From: PALSA-612 sp963773055
Lineage (GTDB): Bacteria; Actinomycetota; Thermoleophilia; Gaiellales; Gaiellaceae
Assembly: GCA_963773055.1 (NCBI GenBank)
Contig: CAVYZL010000006.1
Location: forward strand, 248,001 to 312,000
Reading direction: 5' to 3'
Length of the DNA stretch: 64,000 nucleotides
The notes beneath the pieces were generated by a model. That model worked only from the letters and a program-made list of their open reading frames with translations. It was not told where the DNA came from and did not search any database. How positions within the stretch are numbered: the stretch's first letter is position 1; the number at the start of each line of letters is the position of its first letter. Shown piece by piece: positions 27,142 to 36,386 of the stretch. The translations under genes and the position numbers were made by a program.

Positions 27142-30023
27142 AAGCGGAACAGAAGCTGCAGGAGCCAGCACCTGCGGCGGCATCTGAGCCCGCGGCAGAG
27201 GCCGCAATAGGGGGAACCCCCGACGTCTTCGTCTCGTACTCGCGACGGGACCGAGCCTTCGTGCTCCACCTCCGCTCCGAGCTCGAGAAGGCGGGTTGGG
27301 ATGTGTGGGTGGACGAGGAGGACATCCCGCCGGCCGCGGAGTGGAGGGACGAGCTCACGGCCGGTATCCGGACCGCGCACACGTTCGTCTTCGTCCTGAG
27401 CCCGGACTCCGTCGCCTCCGAATACTGCCGGTGGGAGCTCGAGCAGGCAGTCGCGCTCGGCAAGCGCCTGATCCCCCTCGTATACCGGTCGGTGGACGAC
27501 GCACCGAAGGAGCTCGCCGCGCGCCAGTACGTCTTCATGCGGGAGGACGACGGCCACGAGCTCGCGCTCGAGACGCTCGACAGCGCGCTTCGCACGGACC
27601 TCGACTGGGTGCGGGAGCACCGTCAGTGGTTGCTGGCCGCGCTGCGGTGGGACGCGCAGGACCGCGACCGGAGCCTCCTCCTGCGCGGCCGAGACCTGAA
27701 GGCGGCCGAGGCCTGGCTCGCCCGGCAGGGCGAGCGCACGGAGCCACGGCCGACGCCTCTGCAGAGCGAGTTCCTGCTCGCCAGCCGCAGGTGGCAGACA
27801 CGCCGTGCCCAGTTACTCGCCGGTGGGGTGATGGTCGCCTTAGCCGCGACCGCCGCCCTCGGTGTCGTCGCACTTATCCAGCGAAACGATGCACGGCATC
27901 AAGCCGCGATCGCACGCTCACGCGAGCTCGCGTTGTCGTCGACGTCGCAGCTTGCCATCGACCCCGAGCGGAGCATGCTGCTCGCCAAGGAAGCGGTGGC
28001 GGCGGCACCGACTGCGCAGGCGGACAATGCCCTTCGGCAGGCGGTCTTCACGAGTCGTGTGCGGACGGCAGTGCCGCTCGAGGCGGGCCAGATCGGTGGC
28101 CTGATCAATGCCGTGGCGTTCAGCCCCAACGGGAAGTACGTTGCTGCCGCTCTCAAGAACGGGACGGTGTCTGTCGCGAGCTCGACGGCAGATCAGGGGG
28201 ATCGCGCGACGGCGCTTCCACTCGGGACCATCTCGGCCGACGACCTCTGCTCACAATTCGTCTCCGCGGCCGGACAGGTCTCCGTCGTCTTCAGTCCTGA
28301 CAGCCGGCTCGTCGCCGCGGTCAACGACGCGGGGACGATCCACATCTGGCGGTGGCCGAGAGCGGGGAAGCCCACGACCTCGCCGTTCTGCCTCGGTCGG
28401 ACGACGGCGCCCGACACAGCGGACGTCCTTGCGGGCGTGACGGGCAAGCGTGGGAAGCCCCTTGCTCTGACGTTCGTCGGGAGCGACATAGTCGTGATCG
28501 TCGAGCCGGACGGCCGGGTGTTGCGCTGGCCGTGGAGGACCGGGCAGAAGCCCGTGCTCCTAGGTCGTCCCGGCGACACGACCTTGGCAGCGGCGTTCTC
28601 CGAGGCGGCGCGCGCGACGGCGATCGCCAACCAGACCGGCATCGACGTGCAGGCCGCCGGCGGCCCTCCCCGACGGTTGTCGGAGCCCGGAGCCTACGCC
28701 GTGGCGCTGAGCGCCGACGGGCGGACGGTGGCTGCCGCGAGCGGCCGCCGGCTCGCCGTCTGGTCACGCAATCGCAAGGGCTCTCCGATCGTGCTCACGA
28801 CGCCGGCCGCGATCCGCTCGGTCGCGGTCAGCCGCGACGGGTCGTTCGTCGCCGCAGGCGACGTGGGACGCGAGGCTCGCGTCTGGGACCTGTCACGCGG
28901 AAAACGGCCGGTGGTCCTCAACGGATCCCAGGGCTCCGTGACCGCCGTCGCATTCAGCGCCGACGGCCGTCGGCTCGTGAGCGGCGGCGACGACGGCACG
29001 CTGCGCGTGTGGGACTGGGACGCGAGCAGCCCGCCGGCGCTTCCCGGGACAGCACGGCAAGCGACGAGCTTTCAGCTCACGCAGGACCAGCGTCTGCTCG
29101 CGCTCGACCCGGCCGACAGCCGGGGAGCCTGGGTCGAAGCCGCGGGCCGCCTGCGGCGGCTCGACGGCGTGCTCCAACCCGCCGACGTATCCGTGAGCCG
29201 GGACGGAAGACGCGCGGCCTCTCTCGTCAGCGCCGTGCTCTCGAACGGCGTCCAGCTCTGGGACCTCGACACCGGCTCACGACCCCGCACGGCGCCCACG
29301 GAGGGCACGGTCAACGACGTCGAGGTCAGTCCCGACGGGCGCTGGGTCGCGCTCGCCGGTCGCACGCTCCACATCGGGACCTGGCCAGGCCGGACGACCC
29401 AGGCGCTCGGGCCACCGCCCGGGCTCACTCAATACAGCGCCGCGACGTTCGCCCCCGACAGCAAACGGCTCGCCACGGCGACGTTCGACGGAAAGAACAC
29501 GACCGTCCAGCTCTGGGCGTTGCCGGAGGGCAGCGCCGAATGGCGTGCCGAGACCCTGGCAGCCGACCAGTCCCCCACTGCGCACGGCTACACGACCGCT
29601 CTCGCCTTCAGCCACGATGGTGCGCGTCTGGTCGCCTCGCAGACCGATGGTGGGGTCTACGTCTGGGACCTCGACCGGGGCGGCCCGCCGATCGTCCTCC
29701 GCGGTCATTCGGACGGTGCCAACGCCGCGGCTTTCAGTCCCACGAGCGACGACGTGCTCGTCAGCGGCGGCGCCGACGGAACGGTGAGGATCTGGCGACT
29801 GGACGAGGGAACGGAGTCGTTCCCGATCACGAGCGGCGTGGGTCATATCGTCTCGGTCGCCTTCACGCCCGACGGCGAGGGATTCATCGCTGTCGGGACT
29901 GAGGGGTCGCGCCTGTGGGAGTGCGACTTCTGCGGCTCAAAGAGCGACCTGGTCGACGTCGCCGAGCGGCAGGCAACGCGCAGTCTGACGCCCGACGAAC
30001 GCGCGCTCTTCCTCCACGGCTGA
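27135..30023 (+). CDS. TIR - transmembrane - WD40 protein 2
   Basis: About 962 aa, one open frame. The TIR domain has PDVFVSYSRRDRAFVLHL, WVDEEDIPPAAEWRDEL and the catalytic-type Glu in EYCRWELEQAV (about residue 97). A membrane helix follows at about 226-248 (LAGGVMVALAATAALGVVAL), then a linker (LAIDPERSMLLAKEAVAAAP) and ten or more WD40-like blades (GDDGTLRVWDWD, TDGGVYVWDLDRGG). No ATG, GTG or TTG fits before the TIR domain. The best start is CTG 27135, with GGAGGCGGAGG just upstream, forming CTGA with the previous stop. A frameshift that would fuse the upstream secreted gene is the alternative. Confidence 0.9.
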   Translation, partial: RLKAEQKLQEPAPAAASEPAAEAAIGGTPDVFVSYSRRDRAFVLHLRSELEKAGWDVWVDEEDIPPAAEWRDELTAGIRTAHTFVFVLSPDSVASEYCRWELEQAVALGKRLIPLVYRSVDDAPKELAARQYVFMREDDGHELALETLDSALRTDLDWVREHRQWLLAALRWDAQDRDRSLLLRGRDLKAAEAWLARQGERTEPRPTPLQSEFLLASRRWQTRRAQLLAGGVMVALAATAALGVVALIQRNDARHQAAIARSRELALSSTSQLAIDPERSMLLAKEAVAAAPTAQADNALRQAVFTSRVRTAVPLEAGQIGGLINAVAFSPNGKYVAAALKNGTVSVASSTADQGDRATALPLGTISADDLCSQFVSAAGQVSVVFSPDSRLVAAVNDAGTIHIWRWPRAGKPTTSPFCLGRTTAPDTADVLAGVTGKRGKPLALTFVGSDIVVIVEPDGRVLRWPWRTGQKPVLLGRPGDTTLAAAFSEAARATAIANQTGIDVQAAGGPPRRLSEPGAYAVALSADGRTVAAASGRRLAVWSRNRKGSPIVLTTPAAIRSVAVSRDGSFVAAGDVGREARVWDLSRGKRPVVLNGSQGSVTAVAFSADGRRLVSGGDDGTLRVWDWDASSPPALPGTARQATSFQLTQDQRLLALDPADSRGAWVEAAGRLRRLDGVLQPADVSVSRDGRRAASLVSAVLSNGVQLWDLDTGSRPRTAPTEGTVNDVEVSPDGRWVALAGRTLHIGTWPGRTTQALGPPPGLTQYSAATFAPDSKRLATATFDGKNTTVQLWALPEGSAEWRAETLAADQSPTAHGYTTALAFSHDGARLVASQTDGGVYVWDLDRGGPPIVLRGHSDGANAAAFSPTSDDVLVSGGADGTVRIWRLDEGTESFPITSGVGHIVSVAFTPDGEGFIAVGTEGSRLWECDFCGSKSDLVDVAERQATRSLTPDERALFLHG

Positions 30024-30124
30024 GGCACGCGACCGCGCCGTTTCTTGACACCTTCCGGTGACCCTTGCTCGGGACCGGCCGGGCGGACGACCGGACGCCT
30101 CGCACGTGACGCGGGGTCTCGTCC

Positions 30125-30226
30125 GTGGCTGACCTCCCGCTCGTTCTCGCGGGACCGATTCTCCGTCGTGTCGACGCACGGCACGTTTGCGTCTGGATCG
30201 CGCTGAGCCACGAGACGGCGTCGTCG
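30125..30226 (+). pseudogene. N-terminal scrap of a PhoD/metallophosphatase-like protein
   Basis: From a GTG the frame reads ADLPLVLAGPILRRVDARHV then CVWIALSHETASS and stops. It resembles the N-terminal beta domain of PhoD-like phosphatases and related proteins, in which an LAGPILRRV-type opening is followed by SVWVAL. Nothing matching the catalytic domain follows. The identification is from memory of such proteins and is tentative. Confidence 0.3.
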
Positions 30227-30512
30227 TGACTCAGCGACTTCAGCTGGCGCGCACCAGCGGCGGGGTACGGTGCTCTGGATCGGCCGACGGAAGGAGGCCG
30301 GCCAGGGCGAGGGCTCCTCCGGTCTGCGGTTCGATTCCGCGCTGCCGCCCGCAGCCTCGGAGTCCCCACCGCCGCCTAGTGGCTGAATCGCTCTTCAGCC
30401 TCCGCGCACGGGGAAGCGTTCGTCCCGCTTGCAAGATCTGCCACACCAAGCGAAGATGCAAGGGTCGCTGCGTAGATGCAGCGTCTCGACGGAGGGAGTG
30501 ACACAGTCGGGC
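30227..30512. other. Intergenic stretch before the patatin gene
   Basis: 286 nt. It may hold leftovers of the preceding scrap (a GTVLW-like phrase is faintly visible) and the leader of the patatin gene. I see no complete gene and no clear promoter. Confidence 0.4.
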
Positions 30513-32843
30513 ATGGAGGCTTCGGCGTCCAGCACGGCCCAGAGTGGTGATGTCCGCGAGCTTCGGCTTGCGATCGTCCTCTACGGCGGATCCTCCCTTG
30601 CGATCTACATGCACGGGACGACGAAGGAGCTCCAGCGGCTCGTCAAGGCTTCCGCGCTCGCCGAGCGCGGGATCGCCGCGACGACGGCAAGCGAGCGCGT
30701 GTACGGCGAGATGCTCGCGAGGCTCGCCGAACGCGACCCGGCTCACGTCCGCACGCGTGTCGTAGTCGACGTCGTCGCCGGGACGTCGGCTGGCGGGATC
30801 AACGGCGTCTACCTCTCCAAGGCGATCGCGCACAACCGGTCGCAGGACTCGCTGCGCGACCTCTGGCTCGAGCGCGGCGACATCAAGGTGCTCCTACGCG
30901 GGCCTGGGTGGCTGCCGCCGCTGCTGAAGGTGCCGCTGCTACTTGCAGGCGCCACCAAGAAGCCGGTGCTGAAAGGGGACGCGATCGCACAGTGGATGTA
31001 CGGCGCGCTCGCTGACATGGACCGGACTCGGTCACAGCCCGAGGACCTGGAGACGCTGATGCCGCCGTCCCACGCGCTCGAGCTCTTCGTCACGGTGACT
31101 GACTTCCACGGTTACCGCCGCGACATCGCGATCGCCGACCCAAAGCTGATCGGGGAGCGTGCGCATCGACACGCGCTCGCATTCCGCCTCGGCGACGGCG
31201 TCGACCAGTTCGATGAAGGCCACAACGGCGCGCTCGCCTTCGCGGCACGTACGACGATGAGCTTCCCCGGAGCGTTCCCGCCGGTCAGCCTGACGTCATT
31301 CCAGGCGGCGGTTGCGAAGGAGGCCGGCGACGTCTCGGCCGCGCTGCCGGAGCTCTTTCGGAGCTACGCGCTCGCTCACGCGGATCCGCACGCGACCTTC
31401 TTCATCGACGGCGGAGTGCTAGACAACAAGCCCTTCGGGCACGCGATCGACGCGATCAAGCGTCGAGCCGCCGAGTCTGAGGTCAAGCGGCGGCTTCTGT
31501 ACCTCGAGCCGGACCCCGGCGATGCGGGCGGCGCCGCGCCGGGAGGAGATTCGCCGAGTCCGATCGCGACCGTGCTGGCGTCGGTCTCGGGCCTTCCACG
31601 TCAGGAGCCGGTGCTCGACGACATCCTCGACGTGAACCGGCACAACGAGCGCGTCTTGCGTATCCAGGAGATCGTCGAGACGTCCTTCGATCCGATCCGT
31701 CAGCGGATCGAGGAGGTTGTCGGTACCGAACTCGACCGGCTCACACACGAGCTGTCGCCGGCCGACCTCGCGCAGTGGCGCACCCGGACCAACGAGGACG
31801 CGAAGGCGGGCGCCGGCTTCGCGTACGCGACCTACCTCCGCAGCAAGGTGAGCGGCGTCATCGACAGCTTTGCACGGACGATCTGCCGCCTCTCCGACTT
31901 CCCGGACGACTCCAACCAGGCGACGTTCGTGCGCGGCGTCGTCCGCTCTTGGGCAGGCACGCATCTCCGCACCGACACGGACGGCGGGCAGGCGTCGCTT
32001 GACGACCTCGTCTCATTCCTGCGCACGTTCGATCTCGCCTACGGCGCGCGCAGGCTGCGCTTCGTAACTGACGGCCTCAGCGCCTGGTACGCGCACGCCG
32101 GCGAACCCGGCTACCCAGCCCGCGCGCAGCTCGATCAAGGCAAGCGCATGCTGTGGGACGCGCGGGAGCTGCTCGTAGCCGTGATGAACGGCCGGAAGCT
32201 ATTGACGAACTTGACGGCCGATGTCCTGGGGATCTTCGCCCAGGCGCCGATCGACGCCTGGATCGGCGACGGCCGCGAACCGGCGGAATATGCGGCCGGG
32301 CACGCCGACGAGCTCGCGCGGCTGAAAGACGAGTTCGGCAAGGCGCTCGACGCGAGGCTCGAGGGCACCGCAGAGACGCTCTACAAGCAGTTGTTCGCGC
32401 TCAGTGAGGACTGGGCGGCCGAGCGGCGCACGGAGTTGCTTGTCCGTTACCTCGGCTTCCCGTACTGGGACGTCCTGCTCTTCCCGCTCCAGTTGGTCGC
32501 CGACGCCGGCGAGCGCGACACGATCGAGGTCGTCCGCATGAGCCCTCGCGACGCGAAGCTACTGCCGCCGCTCGATCCGAACAAGCCAAAGCACCTCGCC
32601 GGCTTCGACAAGATGCACTTCGGCGCCTTCTTCGACCGCGCCGGCCGTGAGAACGACTACCTGTGGGGCCGCCTTGACGGTGCCGAACGCCTGATCGGCC
32701 TCGTGCTCGGCACCCAATTCACCGACGACGAGCACGCGGACTGGTGTCGAAAGGCGTTCGCCGCAATCGTCGAGGAGGAACAGAGTGCGCTTGGCAAGGC
32801 CAAACCGCTCCTCGACCACGCGCGCAGCTTCGCAGGCTCTTAG
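30513..32843 (+). CDS. Patatin-related phospholipase 1
   Basis: 776 aa. The oxyanion loop (VLYGGSSLAIYMHGTTKEL), nucleophile motif AGTSAGGINGVYL (Ser at about residue 91) and catalytic Asp in FFIDGGVLDNKPFG (about 298) are all intact, so a Ser-Asp dyad lipase is predicted. The long helical C-terminus, ending LWGRLDGAERLIGLVLG, fits the large patatin-related family (TIGR03607 type). There is no membrane segment. The start is ATG 30513; GTG 30498 is possible because GGAGGG lies just before it. Downstream genes encode a fatty-acid-oxygenase-like heme protein, an MBL hydrolase and DUF5995, suggesting released acyl chains feed that enzyme. Confidence 0.9.
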   Translation: MEASASSTAQSGDVRELRLAIVLYGGSSLAIYMHGTTKELQRLVKASALAERGIAATTASERVYGEMLARLAERDPAHVRTRVVVDVVAGTSAGGINGVYLSKAIAHNRSQDSLRDLWLERGDIKVLLRGPGWLPPLLKVPLLLAGATKKPVLKGDAIAQWMYGALADMDRTRSQPEDLETLMPPSHALELFVTVTDFHGYRRDIAIADPKLIGERAHRHALAFRLGDGVDQFDEGHNGALAFAARTTMSFPGAFPPVSLTSFQAAVAKEAGDVSAALPELFRSYALAHADPHATFFIDGGVLDNKPFGHAIDAIKRRAAESEVKRRLLYLEPDPGDAGGAAPGGDSPSPIATVLASVSGLPRQEPVLDDILDVNRHNERVLRIQEIVETSFDPIRQRIEEVVGTELDRLTHELSPADLAQWRTRTNEDAKAGAGFAYATYLRSKVSGVIDSFARTICRLSDFPDDSNQATFVRGVVRSWAGTHLRTDTDGGQASLDDLVSFLRTFDLAYGARRLRFVTDGLSAWYAHAGEPGYPARAQLDQGKRMLWDARELLVAVMNGRKLLTNLTADVLGIFAQAPIDAWIGDGREPAEYAAGHADELARLKDEFGKALDARLEGTAETLYKQLFALSEDWAAERRTELLVRYLGFPYWDVLLFPLQLVADAGERDTIEVVRMSPRDAKLLPPLDPNKPKHLAGFDKMHFGAFFDRAGRENDYLWGRLDGAERLIGLVLGTQFTDDEHADWCRKAFAAIVEEEQSALGKAKPLLDHARSFAGS

Positions 32844-32930
32844 CCAGGCGCTCGGACAGGCAGTCGATACGCCATAAGTGGCCAGGAGCTCGAACTTCGC
32901 TAGTCGCCGCTTTCGGCCGACCAGCGCGCG

Positions 32931-32959
32931 TTGACTCGCGACAAGGCCCGTGGTTACAT
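32931..32959 (+). promoter_or_regulatory. Possible promoter of the heme dioxygenase gene
   Basis: TTGACT, exactly 17 nt, TTACAT. The same -10 hexamer and spacing recur at 39387 before the M4 protease gene. Distance to the GTG start is about 105 nt. Confidence 0.35.
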
Positions 32960-33063
32960 GGCGAGGTCGCTCGGGCGCGTGCCTTCTCGTCGTGGAGCCG
33001 CCGCGAAGGGGCAGGCACGGAGACGACGCCGCAACGGCCGAGCTTCGAGAGGAGAGGGTGCCT

Positions 33064-34854
33064 GTGTCCCGCTGGCCCGTGTCGCTCTTCACCGACGTCG
33101 CCGAGAAACTCGACCGACGCTACGGCTGGGACAAGCTTCCGTGGCCGCTAGGTCTCGTCACCCTGATTGGGCTGCGCAACCGCCTGCGCGAGAAGAACCT
33201 CTATGACACGGGCCGCGGTGCACTCGACAAGCCGGACGTCTCCGTCCACCCGCGCTACTTGACCGCGCGAACGCTCGATGGCACGTACAACGACCTCGAC
33301 GACCCGCTCATGGGCAGCCTCGGCAGCCGCTTCGGCCGAAACGTCCCGCTCGCAGCGACCGTGCGCGAGCCGGAGGACAGGCTGCTCGAGCCGAATCCGC
33401 GACTCGTCAGCCGAGAGCTACTCACGCGCAAGGAGTTCCAGCCCGCGACGACACTCAACTTGCTCGCCGGTGCATGGATCCAGTTCGAGGTGCACGACTG
33501 GTTCAGCCACGGGAAGACCGAGGCGCTGAACCCGTGGCTCGTCCCCCTCGACGCCGCCGATCCGTGGCCGGAGCACCCGATGCCGATCGAGCGCACTCGG
33601 CACGATCCAAGCGGCGACCCCGGTGCGCCACCGACCTTCGTCACCGACGACACGCATTGGTGGGACGGCTCGCAGATCTACGGTCGCGAGCCAGCGTTCG
33701 CGGAGGCCATCAGGTCGGGCACGCACGGGAAGCTGCGGCTCGACGAGAGCGGGCTGATCCCGCACGAGATCGAGGCGCAAATCGATCTCACCGGTGTCGC
33801 GGGGAACTTCTGGGTCGGTCTCGCGCTCCTGCACTCGCTCTTCATGCGCGAGCACAACACGATTTGCGACCACCTGCACGAGCGCCATCCGGAGCTCGGC
33901 GACGACGAGCTCTTCGACAAGGCGCGGCTCGTCGTCGCCGCGTTGATGGCCAAGATTCACACTGTCGACTGGACGCCGGCGATCATCGCCCATCCCACCT
34001 CGGTTCGCGGCCTGCGTGCGAACTGGTGGGGTCTCGAGGGCGAACGGTTAGACAGGCGTTTCGGCCGCTTCACCTCAAATGAGGTGATCCGCGGCATCCC
34101 GGGCTCCCCGACGAACCACCACGGCGTCCCGTATTCGCTCACCGAAGAGTTCGTCGCTGTCTACCGGATGCACCCGCTCATCCCGGACGACTTCAGCTTT
34201 CGCTCGCTCGAGAGCGATGCGGTGCTCCAGGAGCGGACGCTCGAGGAGCTCGGCGTGCTGCACGTGCGCGAGCGGCTAAGCGAAATATCGATGGGCGATC
34301 TGCTCTACTCGTTCGGCACCTCGCATCCCGGCGCGATCACGCTGCACAACTACCCCCGCTTCCTGCAGGACTTCCACCGCGCCGACGGGACGCACATCGA
34401 TCTGGCCTCGATTGACGTCCTGCGCGTTCGTGAACGTGGCGTACCGCGCTACAACGAATTCCGGCGGCTGTTCCACCTGAAGGCGTTCGACACGTTCGAG
34501 GAGATGGCCGACACGCCCGAGCACGCCGAGGATCTGCGCAGAGTCTATGGCGACGTCGAGCGCGTCGACACGATGATCGGGCTGTACGCCGAGCGGAAAC
34601 CGAAGGGATTCGGCTTCAGCGATACCGCCTTCCGTCTCTTCATCCTCATGGCGTCGCGCCGGCTGGAGAGCGACCGGTTCTTCACCCGGGACTACCGACC
34701 CGAGGTCTACACGCAGGAAGGGCTCGACTGGGTGGACGCCAACTCGATGCGGACGCTGCTCCTGCGCCACTTTCCTGAGCTCGGGCCAGCGCTCGCCGGG
34801 GTTGCAAATCCCTTCGCACCCTGGCAGCGCACCGGTGTGCGAGCGGCGTCGTGA
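33064..34854 (+). CDS. Heme peroxidase superfamily, cyclooxygenase/alpha-dioxygenase-like
   Basis: 596 aa. GTG 33064 is chosen because AGGAG lies 9 nt upstream. The distal-His region is IQFEVHDWFSHGK (about residue 145), followed by TDDTHWWDGSQIYG and ALLHSLFMREHNTICDHL. The proximal heme His lies in VYRMHPLIPD (about 370). Three residues before that His is a Tyr, the YxxHP arrangement of cyclooxygenases, alpha-dioxygenases and fungal Ppo enzymes; true peroxidases lack this Tyr. A fatty-acid dioxygenase is therefore more likely than a peroxidase. It lies between a patatin and an MBL hydrolase, whose start overlaps its stop (GTGA). No signal peptide. Confidence 0.88.
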   Translation: MSRWPVSLFTDVAEKLDRRYGWDKLPWPLGLVTLIGLRNRLREKNLYDTGRGALDKPDVSVHPRYLTARTLDGTYNDLDDPLMGSLGSRFGRNVPLAATVREPEDRLLEPNPRLVSRELLTRKEFQPATTLNLLAGAWIQFEVHDWFSHGKTEALNPWLVPLDAADPWPEHPMPIERTRHDPSGDPGAPPTFVTDDTHWWDGSQIYGREPAFAEAIRSGTHGKLRLDESGLIPHEIEAQIDLTGVAGNFWVGLALLHSLFMREHNTICDHLHERHPELGDDELFDKARLVVAALMAKIHTVDWTPAIIAHPTSVRGLRANWWGLEGERLDRRFGRFTSNEVIRGIPGSPTNHHGVPYSLTEEFVAVYRMHPLIPDDFSFRSLESDAVLQERTLEELGVLHVRERLSEISMGDLLYSFGTSHPGAITLHNYPRFLQDFHRADGTHIDLASIDVLRVRERGVPRYNEFRRLFHLKAFDTFEEMADTPEHAEDLRRVYGDVERVDTMIGLYAERKPKGFGFSDTAFRLFILMASRRLESDRFFTRDYRPEVYTQEGLDWVDANSMRTLLLRHFPELGPALAGVANPFAPWQRTGVRAAS

Positions 34855-35546
34855 TCGAGCTCGCGCCGGGCATTCACCGGCTCGGCCACGGCGCCGGCGG
34901 CCGCGTGAGCGCGTTCCTCATCGAGGACGGCGGCGAACTGTCGCTCGTCGACACGCTGTTCGAGAGCGACGCCCGGCTCGTGCTGGAGGCCATTCGGGGA
35001 CTCGGCAGGAGCGTGACCGATCTGAAGCGAATCGCGATCACGCACGGCCACCGCTCGCATCTGGGCGGCCTGGCAGCGTTGAAGCAGGCTAGCGGCGCGA
35101 CGGTCCATGCCCACGCCTGGGAGGCCGACATCGTCAACGGCGACCGCCGCGCGCAGCCGGTGACTCTGCTGCCCAAGCAGTCGCTGAAGCTGATTCCGTT
35201 CCAGCTCGGGCTGTGGCTGAACCGGCCGAAGCACGTCCACTGCCCGGTGGACGAAACGCTCGACGACGACGGCACCTTCGGCCCGCTGCAAGTGCTCCAT
35301 ACACCGGGCCACTCACCCGGACATCTGGCGTTCTACTGGCCGGAGCGCAGCTTCCTGATCGCCGGCGATGCGATCGCGACCTGGCCGTCGCTCTGCGCGG
35401 GCTGGACCGCGTTCAACCTGAATCGGAACCAACACGCCGTCTCAGTGCGGCGGATGGCCGCCCTCGACGCGCGCATCGTCGGCGTCGGGCACGGCGAGCC
35501 AATTACGGAGGATGCCGCAGACCGGGTCCACGCACTCGCGGTGTGA
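34851..35546 (+). CDS. MBL-fold metallohydrolase, altered zinc motif
   Basis: 231 residues with the metallo-beta-lactamase fold: ITHGHRSHLGGL (about 61-72), LHTPGHSPGHLAFYW, FLIAGDAIATW and GVGHGEPI. In the first motif the usual HxHxDH reads HGHRSH, so the Asp ligand of the second metal is a Ser. Either a mononuclear enzyme or a subfamily variant is implied. Translational coupling with the dioxygenase-like gene suggests it acts on a product of that enzyme, for example a hydroperoxide-derived thioester or lactone; this is inference. Confidence 0.87.
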   Translation: MIELAPGIHRLGHGAGGRVSAFLIEDGGELSLVDTLFESDARLVLEAIRGLGRSVTDLKRIAITHGHRSHLGGLAALKQASGATVHAHAWEADIVNGDRRAQPVTLLPKQSLKLIPFQLGLWLNRPKHVHCPVDETLDDDGTFGPLQVLHTPGHSPGHLAFYWPERSFLIAGDAIATWPSLCAGWTAFNLNRNQHAVSVRRMAALDARIVGVGHGEPITEDAADRVHALAV

Positions 35547-35557
35547 CGAGCCGGTCG

Positions 35558-36367
35558 ATGAGCCTGAACGTGGTACTCCCGCCCACGTTGACCCCGTATG
35601 GGCAGGCGTATAGTCAGCTCGTGCCGTCACCTTCGCCAGTCGCGAACGTCGTGGCGCGGATGGAGGCACTGGTGGCGCCACTCTCGAGCTCCGATGGTAT
35701 TGCCTGCTTCACGCGGCTCTACCTGGCCGTGACTGAGGGCGTGCAGGAGCGCCTCGCTGGTCCCGACTTCCAGGATCCTCGCTTCCTCGAACGACTCGAT
35801 GTCGCGTTCGCCGATCTGTTCTTCGCTGCGACCGACGCCTTCCAGCACGATCCAGCTCAGACCCCACGAGCGTGGCTGCCGCTCTTTGAGGCGCGGTCGC
35901 GCCGCGGCATCGCCCCGCTGCAGTTCGCGCTCGCGGGCATGAATGCGCATATCAACCGCGACCTGCCGGTCGCGCTCGTCACAACCTGCGAGGAGCTCGG
36001 GCTGGAGCTGCGCGCTGACTCGCCTCAGCATTCCGACTACGTCCGCGTAAACGGAGTGCTCGAGCTGGTGGAGGCGCGGGTGAAGGCGGCGTACCTGCCG
36101 GCCTCGCTCGGATTCCTCGCCCGGATCCTCCACCGGTTCGACCGAGTCGACGACGTCGTTGCGATGTGGAACGTCCGCAGGGCGCGCGACGCCGCCTGGA
36201 CGAACGCGGCAACGCTGTGGGCCCTCCGAGGCCAGGAACGGCTGCAAACGGAGTTCATCGAGTCGCTCGACCGGATGGTCGGCTTCGCCGGCCGCGGGAT
36301 GCTCGTGCCCGCCGATACCGTGCTCGGCAGGCTCGCTCGCAGATTCGGCCGCCGTCCGGCCGTTTAA
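35558..36367 (+). CDS. DUF5995 family protein
   Basis: 269 residues. The conserved core GIAPLQFALAGMNAHINRDL and the closing segment FIESLDRMVGFAGRGMLVP match the DUF5995 family of Actinomycetota, whose function is unknown. It is mainly helical with no signal. It starts 11 nt after the MBL gene and is probably the last gene of the patatin/dioxygenase operon. GTG 35621 is an alternative start. A detached C-terminal copy of this family lies at 49762. Confidence 0.83.
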   Translation: MSLNVVLPPTLTPYGQAYSQLVPSPSPVANVVARMEALVAPLSSSDGIACFTRLYLAVTEGVQERLAGPDFQDPRFLERLDVAFADLFFAATDAFQHDPAQTPRAWLPLFEARSRRGIAPLQFALAGMNAHINRDLPVALVTTCEELGLELRADSPQHSDYVRVNGVLELVEARVKAAYLPASLGFLARILHRFDRVDDVVAMWNVRRARDAAWTNAATLWALRGQERLQTEFIESLDRMVGFAGRGMLVPADTVLGRLARRFGRRPAV

Positions 36368-36386
36368 CGACCGTGACCCCGACCCA

